Positions 62,351 through 64,000 of a stretch of 64,000 bases of DNA are shown one piece after another. The DNA is from Jejuia sp043557195 (lineage in GTDB: Bacteria; Bacteroidota; Bacteroidia; Flavobacteriales; Flavobacteriaceae), in assembly GCA_043557195.1 (NCBI GenBank), contig CP121314.1, positions 2,232,001 to 2,296,000 on the forward strand, read 5' to 3'. The notes below the pieces were generated by a model, which made no database searches, was not told the origin of the DNA, and worked only from the letters and a program-made list of their open reading frames with translations. The stretch's first letter is position 1, and every line of letters starts with the position of its first letter. The translations under genes were made by a program, and so were the position numbers.

Positions 62351-62914
62351 ATGAAAACTAAACAATATATGTCTAATAAAATCTTATTTGTAGCGCTAGT
62401 TTTTTTAACAACTACACTATATGCACAAAAATATGTAGACAAAAAGGGGAATATCACTTTTGAAGCTTCAGAAAAAACTTTTGAGCCAGTTAAAGCGACC
62501 AATGCATCGGTAACTGCAATTTTAAATACAGATACAGGAGAGATGGCGGCATTGGCTTTAATGAAAGGTTTTCGATTTAAAAATTCTTTAATGGAAGAGC
62601 ATTTCAACGAGAATTATATAGAGTCTGAAATCTATCCAAAAGCAAAATTTAAGGGAAAGCTGTTAGATTTCGATTATTCGAGTTTATCGAATATATATAC
62701 AGAAATTGTTGTAGATGGGAAAATTGAATTGCGTGGAAAAGAAAAACAAATTCGCACTACACTCAGTATTAAGAAATCTAACGGCTCAATAATCATGCAG
62801 GGGTCTTTTAAAGTGGCTCCTGCAGATTTTGATATTGAAATACCAAGCATTGTAAGGAAAAAAATTGCTAACGAGATTGTGGTTACTCTAGATTTTAACC
62901 TTGTTGCAAAATGA
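62351..62914 (+). CDS. YceI-family lipocalin-like exported protein
   Basis: 187 residues with signal peptide (MSNKILFVALVFLTTTLYA after a short MKTKQY; the ATG at the MSNKIL codon could be the true start). YceI features: GFRFKNSLMEEHFNENYIESEIYPKAKFKGKL and the terminal MQGSFKVAPADFDIEIPSI. YceI proteins bind isoprenoid lipids such as quinones. Overlaps the next gene by four bases. Confidence 0.9.
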   Translation: MKTKQYMSNKILFVALVFLTTTLYAQKYVDKKGNITFEASEKTFEPVKATNASVTAILNTDTGEMAALALMKGFRFKNSLMEEHFNENYIESEIYPKAKFKGKLLDFDYSSLSNIYTEIVVDGKIELRGKEKQIRTTLSIKKSNGSIIMQGSFKVAPADFDIEIPSIVRKKIANEIVVTLDFNLVAK

Positions 62915-63309
62915 AAAAGAGAACAAAAATAGCTTTAGGCGTATTGGTAATAGCACTTGTTTCTGCAATAGCTGTATATAACTATGTCTTTAATGCAGAG
63001 CATAGAGATATTGCTAGCGAAGAGGCTACAACATCAATTTCTGCCAAAAATATGTTTAATCAATTTCAATCAAATGAGGCACTGGCCACAACAACCTTTT
63101 TAGATAAAGTTGTAGAAGTAAAAGGAGAAATTACAGATTTAGAAGGCTTGGATATCGTATTAAGCAACGGTGCGCAAGCCACCATAAGTGCTAAAGATAC
63201 TCTCAAGCTTAAAAAAGGAGATACAATAACCATTAAAGGACGATGCGTAGGTTATGATGAGCTTTTAGAAGTTGTAAAAATCGATCAATCTACCCTAATT
63301 AAAAACTAA
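62911..63309 (+). CDS. Membrane-anchored OB-fold protein
   Basis: 132 residues with an N-terminal anchor (IALGVLVIALVSAIAVYNYVF) and a C-terminal OB-type beta barrel (FLDKVVEVKGEITDLEGLDIVLSNGAQATISAKDTLKLKKGDTITIKGRCVGYDELLEVVKID), of the tRNA_anti-like type. As it faces the periplasm, nucleic-acid binding is unlikely; ligand unknown. Confidence 0.82.
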   Translation: MKKRTKIALGVLVIALVSAIAVYNYVFNAEHRDIASEEATTSISAKNMFNQFQSNEALATTTFLDKVVEVKGEITDLEGLDIVLSNGAQATISAKDTLKLKKGDTITIKGRCVGYDELLEVVKIDQSTLIKN

Positions 63310-63316
63310 ACAACCC

Positions 63317-64000
63317 ATGAAATACATATATTACATAGTCATCTTTTTACTGCCTTTGGCAGTATTTTCACAAGATGATTTATTAGACGAAATAGACAGC
63401 GACATAGAAGAAGATTATAAAGCCGCAGCATTTAAGGGGCTTAAAATCGTAAATTTCGAATCCACTAAAATGATATCTAAACAGGAGCTATATTTCGTAG
63501 TATCACACAGATTTGGTTCTATAGAAACGGGCTTTAAAGATTTCTTTGGATTAGATCAAGCTGTTACAAGACTTAATCTTATTTATGGTATAACGGATGC
63601 TATAAATGTTGGGGTTTCTAGAAGCTCTTTCAGAAAAATTTATGAATCTTCACTTAAAGTAAGATTGCTAAGAGAGAAAAAGGGTGAGTTTCCATTTACT
63701 ATTGTAAGTTCTAGCAATATTTTAATTAACACGTCTTTAGATGATGTTATTTTGCCAGGGTTAGAATTTAAGCACAGAGTAGGATACACCACACAATTGT
63801 TAATTTCTAAAAAGTTTAATAAAGATTTTTCTTTACAGTTAATGCCAACATTTTTTCATGATAATTATGTAGATATTAACGAACAGGATAATTCTCAATA
63901 CGTTATAGGCTTTGGTGGCAGGCATAAACTATCTAAGCGATGGTCTATAAATTTTGATTATGGCGCACATTTAAATAGAGCAGATACTTCGCCATTTAAA
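63317..64000 (+). CDS. DUF5777-type outer-membrane beta-barrel protein, partial
   Basis: 228 residues visible from ATG at 63317; the frame is open at the window end. Signal peptide (MKYIYYIVIFLLPLAVFS), an acidic DDLLDEIDSDIEEDYK segment, then repeated amphipathic strands (ELYFVVSHRFGSIETGFKDFFGLDQAVTRLNLIYGITDAINVGVSRSS; GLEFKHRVGYTTQLLISKKF), typical of DUF5777 barrels. Likely the outer-membrane end of the heme c / YceI system. Eight bases after the OB-fold gene. Confidence 0.85.
   Translation, partial: MKYIYYIVIFLLPLAVFSQDDLLDEIDSDIEEDYKAAAFKGLKIVNFESTKMISKQELYFVVSHRFGSIETGFKDFFGLDQAVTRLNLIYGITDAINVGVSRSSFRKIYESSLKVRLLREKKGEFPFTIVSSSNILINTSLDDVILPGLEFKHRVGYTTQLLISKKFNKDFSLQLMPTFFHDNYVDINEQDNSQYVIGFGGRHKLSKRWSINFDYGAHLNRADTSPFK

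Overview
The window is chromosomal DNA from a marine-type member of the Bacteroidota, most likely family Flavobacteriaceae. Evidence: AT-rich sequence, phylum-typical promoters (TTTG, about 19 nt, TAnnTTTG), near absence of Shine-Dalgarno sequences, many lipoproteins and SusC/TonB-type architecture, and dispersed flavobacterial repeats. No phage, plasmid, CRISPR array or classical insertion sequence was seen. Names rest on motif and domain recognition by eye; no database search was run.

Layout. 1-15.6 kb: an AraC regulator with two tiny genes, an HD hydrolase / acyl-ACP desaturase / acyltransferase cluster, bacilliredoxin, a TerB-J-domain protein, LD-carboxypeptidase, metG, then a second AraC regulator with a duplicated upstream box controlling a small ORF and an AhpD-like peroxidase, followed by a cupredoxin-like protein, ferritin and a GH29 fucosidase. 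16-30 kb: HDAC-like deacylase, a giant VCBS/ASPIC lipoprotein, a phosphatase and a kinase-like protein, a TPR gene, a candidate small RNA with promoter and terminator (about 23.76-23.95 kb), mfd and a thioredoxin-fold lipid-side protein. 30-32 kb: HupE-like protein with a His-rich DUF4198 partner. 32.5-40 kb: YraN, an active and an inactivated DUF3857 transglutaminase-like pair, and a 1098-residue TPR-MORN protein, apparently one operon.

40-58 kb is a metal-homeostasis region: a TonB-dependent receptor, a TroA/MntC-type binding protein, an ABC ATPase and two permeases with added winged-helix tails, facing a DtxR/MntR regulator across a shared promoter with a clean inverted repeat; a CzcA-TolC fusion efflux pump with its adaptor and a His-rich small protein; FeoA/FeoB with a tiny Cys-rich partner; and a SCO copper chaperone. 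Ferritin and the HupE/DUF4198 pair add to the theme.

58-64 kb: rseP, tRNA-Asn, and a GIY-YIG nuclease ORF sandwiched between the tRNA and a duplicated, anticodon-arm-replaced copy of the tRNA 3' part and its terminator. This is the most unusual structure in the window. The right end carries a membrane LytTR regulator divergent from a heme c lipoprotein / YceI / OB-fold / DUF5777 beta-barrel operon that runs off the edge.

Dispersed elements: four copies of a GC-rich structured repeat (12.1, 22.9, 24.7, 57.7 kb), and a GTCATTC-type repeat family, one copy of which is translated in frame inside mfd; a different palindromic repeat is translated inside metG.
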